From: an uncultured Oscillospiraceae bacterium
GTDB taxonomy: Bacteria; Bacillota; Clostridia; Oscillospirales; Oscillospiraceae
Assembly: GCA_947626845.1 (NCBI GenBank)
Contig: CANQTW010000005.1
Coordinates: 1-64,000 of the forward strand
Length of the DNA stretch: 64,000 nt
Reading direction: 5' to 3'
Shown here one piece after another: positions 53,871 to 61,492 of the stretch; the stretch's first letter is position 1, and every line of letters starts with the position of its first letter. Both the position numbers and the translations under genes were made by a program. The notes beneath the pieces were generated by a model that was not told where the DNA came from, did no database searches, and saw only the letters and a list, made by a program, of their open reading frames with translations.

Positions 53871-53899
53871 AGTATAGCACATTCATGAAGCTTTGTCAA
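53871..53899 (-). promoter_or_regulatory. Main promoter of the glyS operon
   Basis: TTGACA (53894-53899), 17-base spacer and TATACT (53871-53876) on the minus strand. The resulting leader is about 230 bases. No T-box element (the UGGNACCGCG motif) was found in it. A GCGGC / GCCGC hairpin sits just ahead of the ribosome site (about 53653-53672). Confidence 0.85.
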
Positions 53900-53956
53900 G
53901 CATTATTTTTAAATATTTTAAATTATTTTTTAGACCATCCAAGGAGGTAAAAAAAC

Positions 53957-54961
53957 ATGGAGAGGATCGCGTTTTTTGACGCCAGAGGCTATGACAGGAC
54001 GTATTTTGACGCCCTGGCCCCCAGGGCGGGGCTGGAGATCAGGTATCTGGAGACGAGGCTGACCCCTGAAACGGCGGTGTTGGCGAGGGAGTGTGCCGCC
54101 GTTTGCGCCTTTGTCAACGACGACCTGGGGGAGGAGACCCTGGCGCGGCTTTCGGAATACGGCGTGCGGGCCGCGGCCCTGCGGTGCGCGGGGTACAACA
54201 ATGTGGACCTGAGAGCGGCGGAACGGTACGGCATACGGGTGTTCCGGGTGCCCTCCTACTCCCCGGCCAGCGTGGCGGAGCACGCCGCGGCGCTGCTGCT
54301 GACCCTGACCCGCCAGACCCACCGGGCCTTCACCAGGACGCGGGAGCGGAATTTCAGCCTGGAGGGGCTGGTGGGGACGAATCTGGAGAATAAGACCGTG
54401 GGCGTTGTGGGCACGGGACGGGTGGGAATCCGCTTTGCCGGTATGGTCAGGGGCTTTGGCGCCCACGTGCTGGCCTGCGATCCGGAGCCGAAATGGGGCG
54501 CGGGGCTGGAATACGCGCGGCTGGACGAGCTGATCCGCCGCTCGGACGTGATCTCCCTCCACTGCCCGCTGACGCCCGCCACCTATCACCTCATCAGCCG
54601 CGCCGCCTTCCACGACATGCGCGACGGGGTCATCCTCATCAACACCTCCCGCGGGGCGCTCATCGACTCCGAGGCCCTTTTGGACAACGTCAAGTCCGGC
54701 AAGGTGGGGGCCGCGGGCCTGGACGTGTACGAGGAGGAGGCGGACGTTTTTTACGAGGACGTCAGCTCCCGCATCATGCGGGACGACACGCTGAATCTGC
54801 TCCTGAGCCAGCCGAACGTGCTGGTGACGGGCCATCAGGCCTTTTTGACAAAGGAGGCCCTGCGGGCCATCGCGGAGACCACGGTAGGCAACCTGCGGGC
54901 GTTTTTCGACGGGGGACCCACGGAGAACGAGCTGCGAGCCAGGGAGGGGCAGACGGTGTGA
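53957..54961 (+). CDS. D-2-hydroxyacid (probably D-lactate) dehydrogenase (334 aa)
   Basis: This NAD-dependent enzyme probably reduces pyruvate to D-lactate. The catalytic domain spans about 1-100 and 300-334, with a Rossmann domain between. The nucleotide motif is GVVGTGRVG (about 149-157). Catalytic Arg is in LINTSRGALID, Glu in GLDVYEEE, and His in GHQAFLTKEAL; the pattern RCAGYNNVDL is conserved in LdhA-type enzymes. AAGGAGGT precedes the ATG. It diverges from glyS and stands alone. Confidence 0.9.
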   Translation: MERIAFFDARGYDRTYFDALAPRAGLEIRYLETRLTPETAVLARECAAVCAFVNDDLGEETLARLSEYGVRAAALRCAGYNNVDLRAAERYGIRVFRVPSYSPASVAEHAAALLLTLTRQTHRAFTRTRERNFSLEGLVGTNLENKTVGVVGTGRVGIRFAGMVRGFGAHVLACDPEPKWGAGLEYARLDELIRRSDVISLHCPLTPATYHLISRAAFHDMRDGVILINTSRGALIDSEALLDNVKSGKVGAAGLDVYEEEADVFYEDVSSRIMRDDTLNLLLSQPNVLVTGHQAFLTKEALRAIAETTVGNLRAFFDGGPTENELRAREGQTV

Positions 54962-55019
54962 GGGATGACCGCCTATCCCTTGACGGGAATCGACGGCGCC
55001 ATCAAATTTCCCACGCTCC

Positions 55020-55290
55020 ACCGATTAAAAAGGTTGCGGCTTCGCCGCTTATTTTATGGTCGGGCCGCCAAGAGAGGCGGTCCCTACGGCGTTGGGGGAA
55101 GGTTTTCGGGAATTCGATGGACGGGTGGCCGAGGACGGCCACCCCTACGGGTACGTTGTAGGAAATCAAGTGCAACATTCGTATGTTCGGAAGGAAGGGA
55201 TTGGAAGGGGAACCGTCAGGGTTCCCCTTCCAATTCAATCATCCGCCGCCGCGCGGCGGGCCGATGTGGTCATCGGCCCCTACTCGTCAT
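55020..55290. repeat. Degenerate GC-rich palindromic repeat, copy 3
   Basis: Several palindromes of the same flavour as at 46243 and 61250 are present: GTCGGGCCGCC, GGGTGGCCGAGGACGGCCACC (as a hairpin about 55125-55146), GGGAACCGTCAGGGTTCCC (55208-55226) and GGGCCGATGTGGTCATCGGCCC (stem arms only; about 55260-55280). No frame is supported. Confidence 0.65.
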
Positions 55291-55440
55291 CGCACAAGCC
55301 GCTTAACCTCGCCCCGGCGTAAACGCCAGGGCTCAGGCGCGGGCATGGCTCCTCCTCTCCCCACCGAACTGTCGTTCGGCGGGGGCCCCATCCCTACGGG
55401 ATGTTCCCGTGCGGGCGATCCCTGGGGGGAATCCAGATGG
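55290..55440 (+). repeat. Partial type-B repeat, copy 3
   Basis: 55290-55385 repeats the first half of the type-B unit (CAAGCCGCTTAACCTCGCC onwards, through GTTCGGCGGGGGCCCC) and then diverges into a short GGGATGTTCCCGTGCGGGC stretch. It lies directly before the full copy in the same orientation, so the two form a partial tandem duplication. Confidence 0.75.
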
Positions 55441-55459
55441 GGGTCGCAAGCCCTCGTCG

Positions 55460-55685
55460 TCGCTCAAGCCGCTTAACCTCGCCCCGGCGTAAGCGCCAGG
55501 GCTCAGGCGCGGGCTTGGCTCCTCCTCTCCCCACCGAACTATCGTTCGGCGGGGGCCCCGCGGCGAGCGGTCGTTTTTAAAAGGTGGGGTCCAGGGGAGG
55601 GAAAATCGAAATCCCTCCCCTGGTTGTTTTTCTCTGCTTTGTTACTTTCATCTCTTTTGTCAACACAAAAGAGATGAAAGTAAAT
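55460..55685 (+). repeat. Interspersed repeat type B, copy 2
   Basis: This is near-identical to the reverse complement of about 46010-46235. It carries the CCAGGGGAGGG / CCCTCCCCTGG hairpin with a following TTGTTTTT (terminator-like) and the TTTCATCTCTTTTGT / ACAAAAGAGATGAAA inverted repeat. The latter differs from the other copies by base changes kept paired in both arms, suggesting the hairpin itself is maintained. Confidence 0.85.
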
Positions 55686-55740
55686 CCCCCTCCGCCCCAT
55701 AAGGGCGGATACCTTATAATCCCCCGCCGGGCAGGACCCT

Positions 55741-56256
55741 TTATGCCGACAAAAAGTCCTCCTTGTGGGGCTGGGGGCGGAGGGTATACCCCCGCGCGAT
55801 GAGAATATCCGCCTTCAGCGCCGCCAGGTTCACGTCCGTCTCCAGAGCCGCGGCGATGGCCTTCGTGTCCCATCCGCGTCGGGCGTATTCCAGGAACGGC
55901 CCATCCTCCAAAAGGAGCTGGGCAGCAAACAGGTTGGCCTCCCGCTCCAGCCGGTTGGCGTTCACATCGAAAAGATCGAACTCCCGAAACCCGCCGCGCT
56001 CCTCCGCCTGCGCCCGGTGGAGGATGTGATGTCCCAACTCATGGGCCAGGACGATCCGCTCCATGGCCGGCTCCAGGCCGTCCTTCAGGAAGATGAACGG
56101 CACCCGCACCACCACGGTGTAGGCCCCCTTCTGGGCGGCAAAGGGGCGGGATAAAATCTCCACGCCCAGCTCCCGCGCCAGCCGCCGGGGGTCCCGTTCA
56201 CCGGTAAAACGCGCCAGCGCGTCGGCGCGCCTGGCGATCTCCACCTTGTCCGTCAT
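55741..56256 (-). CDS. ImmA/IrrE-family metallopeptidase (171 aa)
   Basis: This is a zinc peptidase of the type that cuts a partner XRE repressor. The HELGH motif (72-76) is followed by HILH, and the third ligand lies in NRLEREANLFAAQLL (about 98-112), completing the COG2856 pattern. ATG 56256 overlaps nothing; it begins one base before the upstream repressor's stop region, so the two genes are translationally coupled. In ICEBs1 and Deinococcus, ImmA or IrrE activity relieves repression. Here the likely substrate is the repressor encoded just upstream. Confidence 0.9.
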   Translation of the reverse strand: MTDKVEIARRADALARFTGERDPRRLARELGVEILSRPFAAQKGAYTVVVRVPFIFLKDGLEPAMERIVLAHELGHHILHRAQAEERGGFREFDLFDVNANRLEREANLFAAQLLLEDGPFLEYARRGWDTKAIAAALETDVNLAALKADILIARGYTLRPQPHKEDFLSA

Positions 56257-56257
56257 A

Positions 56258-56650
56258 TCACTTACCCGAATACTTTCTGTTGCGCTCCTTGGCGATCCAG
56301 TAGGCCTCCTGGATGGCCCGAAGCATCTCGTCCTTGTCCTCATCCGCCAGCTCCCCGCCGGCAAAGAGCGCCGTGGCCTCGGAGACAAGCCGCTGGGCCT
56401 GGGCGCGGCCCCTGGGGCCGTACTTCTCCCCCGCCTGGGCCACGAAATCCTCGTCCTCCGTCAGGAGATAGTTGACATCGCACTGGAAAAGCTCCGCCAG
56501 ACGCGCGTATATCTCCCGGTTGCGGGGGTATATCCCGTCCTGCTCATAGGAGCCGTAGGCCCTGCGGGAGATGCCCGCCGCCCTGGCCGCCTGCTCCTGG
56601 GATATTTTTTTCTGAGTCCGCAGGACTCTTATTTTTTCGCCAAATTTCAT
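56258..56650 (-). CDS. XRE-family repressor partner of ImmA (130 aa)
   Basis: An N-terminal HTH (about 5-62: IRVLRTQKKISQEQAARAAG, then SRRAYGSYE) is followed by a helical C-terminal part (about 75-130: DEMLRAIQEAYWIAKERNRK) of the type seen in repressors encoded beside ImmA. ATG 56650 follows AAGGAGG; a longer frame is out of register with the ribosome site. Its promoter lies at 56761-56789, beside that of the divergent polymerase gene, with an inverted repeat near both. It probably represses itself and the polymerase-YolD operon. Confidence 0.88.
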   Translation of the reverse strand: MKFGEKIRVLRTQKKISQEQAARAAGISRRAYGSYEQDGIYPRNREIYARLAELFQCDVNYLLTEDEDFVAQAGEKYGPRGRAQAQRLVSEATALFAGGELADEDKDEMLRAIQEAYWIAKERNRKYSGK

Positions 56651-56701
56651 GCCGCCGCCTCCTTTTGGGTAATTCTGCTTCTCATTTTTTAATTTTTCCT
56701 C

Positions 56702-56730
56702 TTGACAGGAGAAGTCCAATCGCCTATAAT
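56702..56730 (+). promoter_or_regulatory. Promoter of the Y-family polymerase operon
   Basis: Perfect TTGACA (56702-56707), 17-base spacer and perfect TATAAT (56725-56730). A promoter this strong for a mutagenic polymerase implies tight repression. The leader is about 130 bases. Confidence 0.88.
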
Positions 56731-56741
56731 GGGGTTGTGAT

Positions 56742-56780
56742 TGGGAAGTTCATTTGCCATATTATACATCGTACTTCCCA
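56742..56780. promoter_or_regulatory. Probable operator between the divergent promoters
   Basis: TGGGAAGT (56742-56749) and ACTTCCCA (56773-56780) are exact inverted copies 23 bases apart. The first lies just downstream of both start points; the second is in the spacer of the minus-strand promoter. There is no LexA box (GAACN4GTTC or CGAACN4GTTCG) here. The XRE protein is the natural candidate binder. Confidence 0.6.
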
Positions 56781-56789
56781 GAATGTCAA
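56761..56789 (-). promoter_or_regulatory. Promoter of the XRE-ImmA operon
   Basis: On the minus strand, perfect TTGACA (56784-56789), 17-base spacer and perfect TATAAT (56761-56766). Confidence 0.88.
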
Positions 56790-56865
56790 GAAGAAATTTG
56801 GCCCATTGTGTGTCATTTTTTACCCACGTTTGGTGATATGCTACAGGAGAAGGAAGGGGCGGGAC

Positions 56866-58221
56866 GTGTTCATCTGCATCGATTTGAAATCCTTCTACGC
56901 CTCGGTGGAGTGCGTGGACCGGGGGCTGGACCCCCTGACGGCGCGGCTGGTGGTGGCGGACGAGGAGCGGACGGACAAGACCATATGCCTGGCGGTGTCC
57001 CCGGCGCTGAAGGCCCTGGGCGTCCCCGGCAGGCCCCGGCTCTTTGAGGTCTACGAGAAGCTCCGGGAGGTGAAGGCCCGCACGGGGCGGGACGTGGACT
57101 TTCTGGTGGCGCGGCCCCGAATGGGCCTCTATATGGAAACGTCGGCGAAAATCTACGGCATCTATTTGAATTACGTCGCCCCGGAGGATATACACGTCTA
57201 CTCCATCGACGAGGTGTTCATCGACGCGGCCAGGTACACAAGGCCCATGAAGCTGACGGCCCATGAGCTGGCCGTCACCATGGTCCGGGACGTCCTGCGT
57301 CAGACGGGCATCACCGCCACGGCGGGGCTGGGGACGAACCTGTACCTGGCCAAGATCGCCATGGACATCGTGGCCAAGAGGGTGAAGCCTGACCGAGACG
57401 GGGTGCGCATCGCGGAGCTTGACGAGCAGAGCTACCGGCGGCTCCTCTGGGACCACCGGCCCATCACCGACTTCTGGCAGGTGGCCGGAGGCATTTCCGC
57501 GAGGCTGGCGGCGCTGGGGGTCTTTACCATGGGCGACCTGGCCCGTCTGAGCCTCCGGGACGAGGCCCTTCTCCACCGTGTCTTTGGGGTGGACGCGGAA
57601 ATCCTCATCGACCACGCCTGGGGCGAGGAGAGCTGTACCATGGCGGACATCAAGGCCTACCGTCCCACGGACTGTTCCCGCAGTACCGGTCAGGTGCTCT
57701 CCCGGCCCTACCGCTTTGACGAGGCGCGGATCGTCCTGCGGGAGATGGCCGAGGAGCTGGCGCTGGACCTGACCGCCCGACAGCTCATCGCGGAGGCGGT
57801 GGTGCTCCATGTGGGCTATGACCGGGAAAACACGGGCTGGGACGGCGCCGTCAAGACCGATTATTACGGGCGCCGCGTCCCCGTCTCCGCCCACGGCACC
57901 CAGACGCTGGGCACGCCCACCGACGCGCTGTCCCGCGTGACGGGGGCCGCGCTGGCGCTTTTTGACCGGACCGTCAACCGGGAGCTGACGGTCCGGCGGC
58001 TGAATCACACCGCCATACGCCTCTCTGACGGGGCCTGCCGGATGGAGCAGACGGACCTGTTCTCCGACCATGAGCGGGAGCGCCGGGAGAGCGCCCTCCA
58101 GCGGGCCGTTCTGGACGTACACAGAAGATACGGCAAAAACGCCCTTTTGAAGGGGCACGATTTTTTGAACGGGGCCACCGCCAGAGAGCGGAACGGCCAG
58201 ATCGGAGGTCACAGAAAATGA
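56866..58221 (+). CDS. Y-family DNA polymerase, UmuC/UvrX type (451 aa)
   Basis: This translesion polymerase has the N-terminal motif VFICIDLKSFYASVECVD, with the first metal-binding Asp at residue 6, and the catalytic SIDEVFID near residue 113. Little-finger and UmuC-like C-terminal parts follow, ending with RRYGKNALLKGHDFLNGAT-like residues (family tail RYGKNAILKG). The start is GTG at 56866, behind GAAGGAAGGGG; a longer frame to 56665 crosses the promoter and is rejected. It overlaps the yolD-like gene by four bases. The Firmicute UvrX-YolD pairing supports a DNA-damage or mobile-element mutagenesis role. Divergent XRE-ImmA genes suggest protease-controlled induction. Confidence 0.9.
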   Translation: MFICIDLKSFYASVECVDRGLDPLTARLVVADEERTDKTICLAVSPALKALGVPGRPRLFEVYEKLREVKARTGRDVDFLVARPRMGLYMETSAKIYGIYLNYVAPEDIHVYSIDEVFIDAARYTRPMKLTAHELAVTMVRDVLRQTGITATAGLGTNLYLAKIAMDIVAKRVKPDRDGVRIAELDEQSYRRLLWDHRPITDFWQVAGGISARLAALGVFTMGDLARLSLRDEALLHRVFGVDAEILIDHAWGEESCTMADIKAYRPTDCSRSTGQVLSRPYRFDEARIVLREMAEELALDLTARQLIAEAVVLHVGYDRENTGWDGAVKTDYYGRRVPVSAHGTQTLGTPTDALSRVTGAALALFDRTVNRELTVRRLNHTAIRLSDGACRMEQTDLFSDHERERRESALQRAVLDVHRRYGKNALLKGHDFLNGATARERNGQIGGHRK

Positions 58222-58607
58222 ACAGCTATCAGGACATCATCAACGCCCGCCGGGGCAGCCGCTATCCCAAAATGGCCCGCGCCGACAGGGCCAAAATCTT
58301 CGCGCCCTTCTCCGCCCTCCGGGGGCTGGACGACTCCCTGGCGGCCAGGGAGCCCCGCTTCGTCCCCCGCCCGGATATCCCCGCCGACAGGGCCGAGCTG
58401 CTGGACCGGCGGCTCCACAGCCTCCGCCGGGGCGACAGCGTCACCGTCACCTGGTTTGACTGTCAGGAGACGGAGAACGGCACGGAGTTGGGCCGCTACC
58501 GGGTCACCCAGGGGGAGTATATCGCCAGCCACCCCGCCTCCGGCGTCCTGCTTTTGACAAACGCCAAAATCGCGACACGGGACATCCTGGACGTGGGGAG
58601 AAGATGA
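58218..58607 (+). CDS. YolD-like protein (129 aa)
   Basis: The N-terminus MNSYQDIINARRGSRYPKMA and then RADRAKIFAPFSALRGLDD is the hallmark of YolD-like proteins (PF08863) that follow Y-family polymerases. The C-terminal half is a small beta domain (VTWFDCQETENGTELGRYRV). Its ATG overlaps the polymerase stop (ATGA). YolD proteins are thought to act as UmuD-like accessory factors; this remains largely inferred. Confidence 0.88.
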   Translation: MNSYQDIINARRGSRYPKMARADRAKIFAPFSALRGLDDSLAAREPRFVPRPDIPADRAELLDRRLHSLRRGDSVTVTWFDCQETENGTELGRYRVTQGEYIASHPASGVLLLTNAKIATRDILDVGRR

Positions 58608-58665
58608 CCGTGCCCTCTCGCGGGGCGCTCCGGGGCGGTTTTGGCCGCCGCTTTTCCGTTCCGTC

Positions 58666-58694
58666 TTGCGTTTTCCCCCATCCCGTCGTATAAT
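58666..58694 (+). promoter_or_regulatory. Promoter of the metallo-beta-lactamase-fold gene
   Basis: TTGCGT (58666-58671), 17 bases, TATAAT (58689-58694). It starts just past a GGGCGG-rich hairpin that probably ends the polymerase operon (about 58630-58655). Confidence 0.6.
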
Positions 58695-58751
58695 AGCGGA
58701 TGAGAGGCGCACCGAGGGTCCGGCTTATGCCTCCGGGAAGGACGTGACGGG

Positions 58752-59891
58752 ATGAAAGCCGTAAAGAGCTTTTTCAGAAATCATACATGGGCCAGGGTCA
58801 CAGGCCGGGTGGTGCTGATCGCGGCGCTGTCAGCCGCCGCTCTCGCCCTCTTCATCGGCCTCTACCCGCCCTTCAGCGCCCGCATCAGCCGCCCCGACAG
58901 GAACATCTACACCTCTCGGTCCGTCAACTACGAGGGCAACAGGTTCTTCAACGGGGAGATCACCGCCATGCGCACACAGGGAACAGACCCCGGCGCCGGC
59001 CTCTCCACCGGCAAGGGGACAGCCCCGACGGAGCCGCTTCCCGCCGTCGCGCCCGCCCTGCTCAGCGATCCGGGGGAGGACAGCCTGACCGTCACCTGGC
59101 TGGGGCACTCCACCGTCCTTTTGCAGATGAGCGGCCTCAATATCCTCTTTGATCCGATGCTGTCGGAGCGTGCCTCGCCGGTGTCCTTCGCCGGCCCCCG
59201 CCGCTTCGCGCCCCCCGCCATGACGGCGGAGGCGCTGCCGTCCATCGACGCGGTGATCATCACCCACGACCACTACGACCATCTGGATATGGACACCATT
59301 CAGGCCATCGACGGCAAGGTAAGCCGCTACATCGTCCCCTTCGGCATTGAAAACGACCTGCGCCGCTGGGGCGTGGCCGGAGATAAGATCACAGCCCTGG
59401 GCTGGTGGGAGGAGACGGAGATAGACTCCCTCACCGTGGCCTGCACCCCCGCCCGCCATTACTCAGGCCGGAACATCACGGATAAGAACCGCACCCTCTG
59501 GGCCTCCTGGGCGCTGATAAACGACGCCCATAAGGTCTTTGTCAGCGGCGGCACCGGCATGGGAAGCCACTTTGAGGCAATCCACAACCGCTTTGGCGAT
59601 TTCGACCTGGCGCTCCTGGACTGCGGCCAGTACAGCGCGGACCAGGCCCAGGTATATATGTTCCCGGAGGAGGCCGTGGACGCCGCCCTGACGCTGGGCG
59701 CGAAGGCCGCTATGCCTATCCACTGGGGCGCTTTCGCCCTCTCCGGTCACAGCTGGGACGACCCCGTCCAGCGCTTTGCCCTACGGGCGGAAGAGACGGG
59801 CCTTGCCGCCCTGACCCCCCGCCTTGGCGAGACGGTCAACTGGGCGGACGGTCCCTTCTCCCCCTCCTGGTGGTGGCGGGACATCAAGTAG
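58752..59891 (+). CDS. Membrane-anchored metallo-beta-lactamase-fold hydrolase, UlaG/NAPE-PLD-like (379 aa)
   Basis: An N-terminal signal anchor (about 19-38: VVLIAALSAAALALFIGLYP) exports the enzyme. The fold begins with DSLTVTWLGHSTVLLQMSG and has the metal motif THDHYDHLD (about 172-180). Later ligands are in TPARHYSGR and MPIHWGAFAL. The segment FDPMLSERASPVSFAGPRRF fits the NAPE-PLD-like group, whose members cleave phosphodiester or lactone bonds. The substrate is not known. It stands alone with its own promoter. Confidence 0.85.
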   Translation: MKAVKSFFRNHTWARVTGRVVLIAALSAAALALFIGLYPPFSARISRPDRNIYTSRSVNYEGNRFFNGEITAMRTQGTDPGAGLSTGKGTAPTEPLPAVAPALLSDPGEDSLTVTWLGHSTVLLQMSGLNILFDPMLSERASPVSFAGPRRFAPPAMTAEALPSIDAVIITHDHYDHLDMDTIQAIDGKVSRYIVPFGIENDLRRWGVAGDKITALGWWEETEIDSLTVACTPARHYSGRNITDKNRTLWASWALINDAHKVFVSGGTGMGSHFEAIHNRFGDFDLALLDCGQYSADQAQVYMFPEEAVDAALTLGAKAAMPIHWGAFALSGHSWDDPVQRFALRAEETGLAALTPRLGETVNWADGPFSPSWWWRDIK

Positions 59892-59947
59892 GCCGCCCTG
59901 AAAGGCCGCGGCGGGCCGATATGGCCGCCGTCCCCGCAGACAGCTTC

Positions 59948-59983
59948 AAAAAAATCTTCTCTCCAGGGAGAGAAGATTTTTTT
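59948..59983. terminator. Bidirectional terminator
   Basis: Near-perfect stem of A-run, TCTTCTCTC and GAGAGAAGA, T-run with a short loop; A and T runs on either side make it active in both directions. Confidence 0.92.
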
Positions 59984-60079
59984 GCGTCCAAACCCAAATT
60001 TATCCGTTTTGATGCACTTTTCTGTCCGTTTTTATTCCCGCCCGCGGTACTATCGTGTCCGAGGAAAGGGGAGAAACGG

Positions 60080-61126
60080 ATGAAGATCGCAGAAGGGAGA
60101 GGGGACCTTGCCCGCGCGGAGGCGTTTTTGAACGGCCTGCGGGGCGCGCCCTTCATGCAGTCGCCCCTGTGGGCGGAGGTGAAGGGGGCGTGGAAGCATG
60201 AAATGATCCTGGCGGAGGCCCCGAATGGCCGCGTCACCGGCGTCATGAGCCTGCTCGTCCGGCATGTCCCCTTTTTTGGGAACGTCATCTACTGCCCCCG
60301 CGGGCCGGTGTGGGAAAAAACTGACCGGGACACCCTGGCCCAGCTGACCGCCGGGGCCTGGGAGATCATCGGTAAATACCGCGCCGCCGGCCTTCACGCC
60401 GAGCCGGACATCTCGGAGACGGACACAGGCGCGCTGTTCCTTTTCGACGCACTGGGCTGGCGGCGCCGCCCCTGCCGGGACGTGTATGACACGGTCCAGC
60501 CCCGTTCCCTGTTCCGTGTGGAGCTTCGGGGAAAGACGGAGGAGGAGCTGCTGGCGGGCTTTCACAAAAAGCTCCGCTACAACATCCGCCTGGCTCAGCG
60601 GCGGGGCGTGGAGATCGTGGAGGGAGGCCGGGGCGATTTGCCGAACCTCTCCCGACTCATGGCCGTCACCGCCCGTCGGGACGGCTTTCAGCCCAGGCCG
60701 CCGGAGTATTTCACCCGAATCTGGGACGCGCTGGGGCCGGAGCATGTGTCCCTGCTGCAGGCAAAGGTGGACGGGGAGATCGCCGCCGCGGGGCTTTTCG
60801 TCCACTACGGCGGGCGCACCTGGTATCTCTACGGGGCCAGCGCCGACAGGCACCGGGAGAACATGCCCTGTCACCTTCTCCACTGGGAGGCCATTCGCCG
60901 CGCCCTGGCGCGGGGGGATGACGTCTACGACCTGCGGGGCTTTCTGGAACGGGAGGACGACAGCTGCGGCCTCTACCGGTTCAAGCGGCAGTTCGGCGGG
61001 GCGCTGGTGCGTCTCGCCGGGGAGCTGTGCCTGACCGCCTCCCCCATCCGTTACAACCTCCTGCGCGCCGCGGAGCGGAGCTACCTGAAGCTTGTGCCGA
61101 AGATAAAGCGGAATGCCAACCTCTAA
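60080..61126 (+). CDS. FemAB-like aminoacyltransferase / GNAT-fold protein (348 aa)
   Basis: Members of this double-GNAT fold add amino acids from aminoacyl-tRNA to lipid II or modify envelope components. Visible patterns are PFMQSPLWAEVKGAWKHEMI at the start, HKKLRYNIRLAQRRGVEI near residue 160 and GRTWYLYGASADRHRENMPC near 250-270, the last characteristic of FemX/FemAB. DLRGFLEREDDSCGLYRFKR follows and is close to the family's end motif. The ATG follows AAAGGGGAG; a frame starting at 59870 would cross the terminator and is rejected. It probably contributes a peptidoglycan cross-bridge residue. Confidence 0.82.
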   Translation: MKIAEGRGDLARAEAFLNGLRGAPFMQSPLWAEVKGAWKHEMILAEAPNGRVTGVMSLLVRHVPFFGNVIYCPRGPVWEKTDRDTLAQLTAGAWEIIGKYRAAGLHAEPDISETDTGALFLFDALGWRRRPCRDVYDTVQPRSLFRVELRGKTEEELLAGFHKKLRYNIRLAQRRGVEIVEGGRGDLPNLSRLMAVTARRDGFQPRPPEYFTRIWDALGPEHVSLLQAKVDGEIAAAGLFVHYGGRTWYLYGASADRHRENMPCHLLHWEAIRRALARGDDVYDLRGFLEREDDSCGLYRFKRQFGGALVRLAGELCLTASPIRYNLLRAAERSYLKLVPKIKRNANL

Positions 61127-61492
61127 TGACCGTTCGCGCCCTCCGGTCAAGGCCATTTATCAAATAGCTGTTTTGACAAACTGAAAGGGCTGTGAAAAAA
61201 GTCTATGAAAAAAGGGAGGGTTTGGCCCCTACATGTACATTGCCCGAAATACGGTGGGCCGCCGTGGGCGGCGGCCCCAACGGCGTTAAAATTAAATTTC
61301 CAGAAATTCGGCGGGCGGGTTCCAAACCCGCCCGCGCGGATGGTTCGGCTTTTTATCATTTTGGGGTTACTGGGACGCTTTTTCCACTGCCCCATTTTTC
61401 TATTTTCTCCCAATTCCCTTTTGCGTTTCTGGAATATCGGGGTGTCAAGTTTCCATAGGGGGCGATATGTTTTGACAAGAGGAAAACGTCCA
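61127..61492. repeat. Intergenic region with GC-rich palindromic repeat, copy 4
   Basis: The palindromic repeat occupies about 61250-61345: GGGCCGCCGTGGGCGGCGGC, AT spacer, AATTCGGCGGGCGGGTT / AACCCGCCCG. It is the best match for the reverse complement of 46243-46325. The remaining bases to 61492 have no supported gene. Confidence 0.75.

Noticed and set aside
53637..53899. T-box riboswitch ahead of glyS
   Set aside because: Neither the UGGNACCGCG antiterminator sequence nor a terminator/antiterminator pair was found.
56665..56865. N-terminal extension of the Y-family polymerase
   Set aside because: It would run through the divergent promoter region and has no family similarity; GTG 56866 has a good ribosome site and gives the canonical start.
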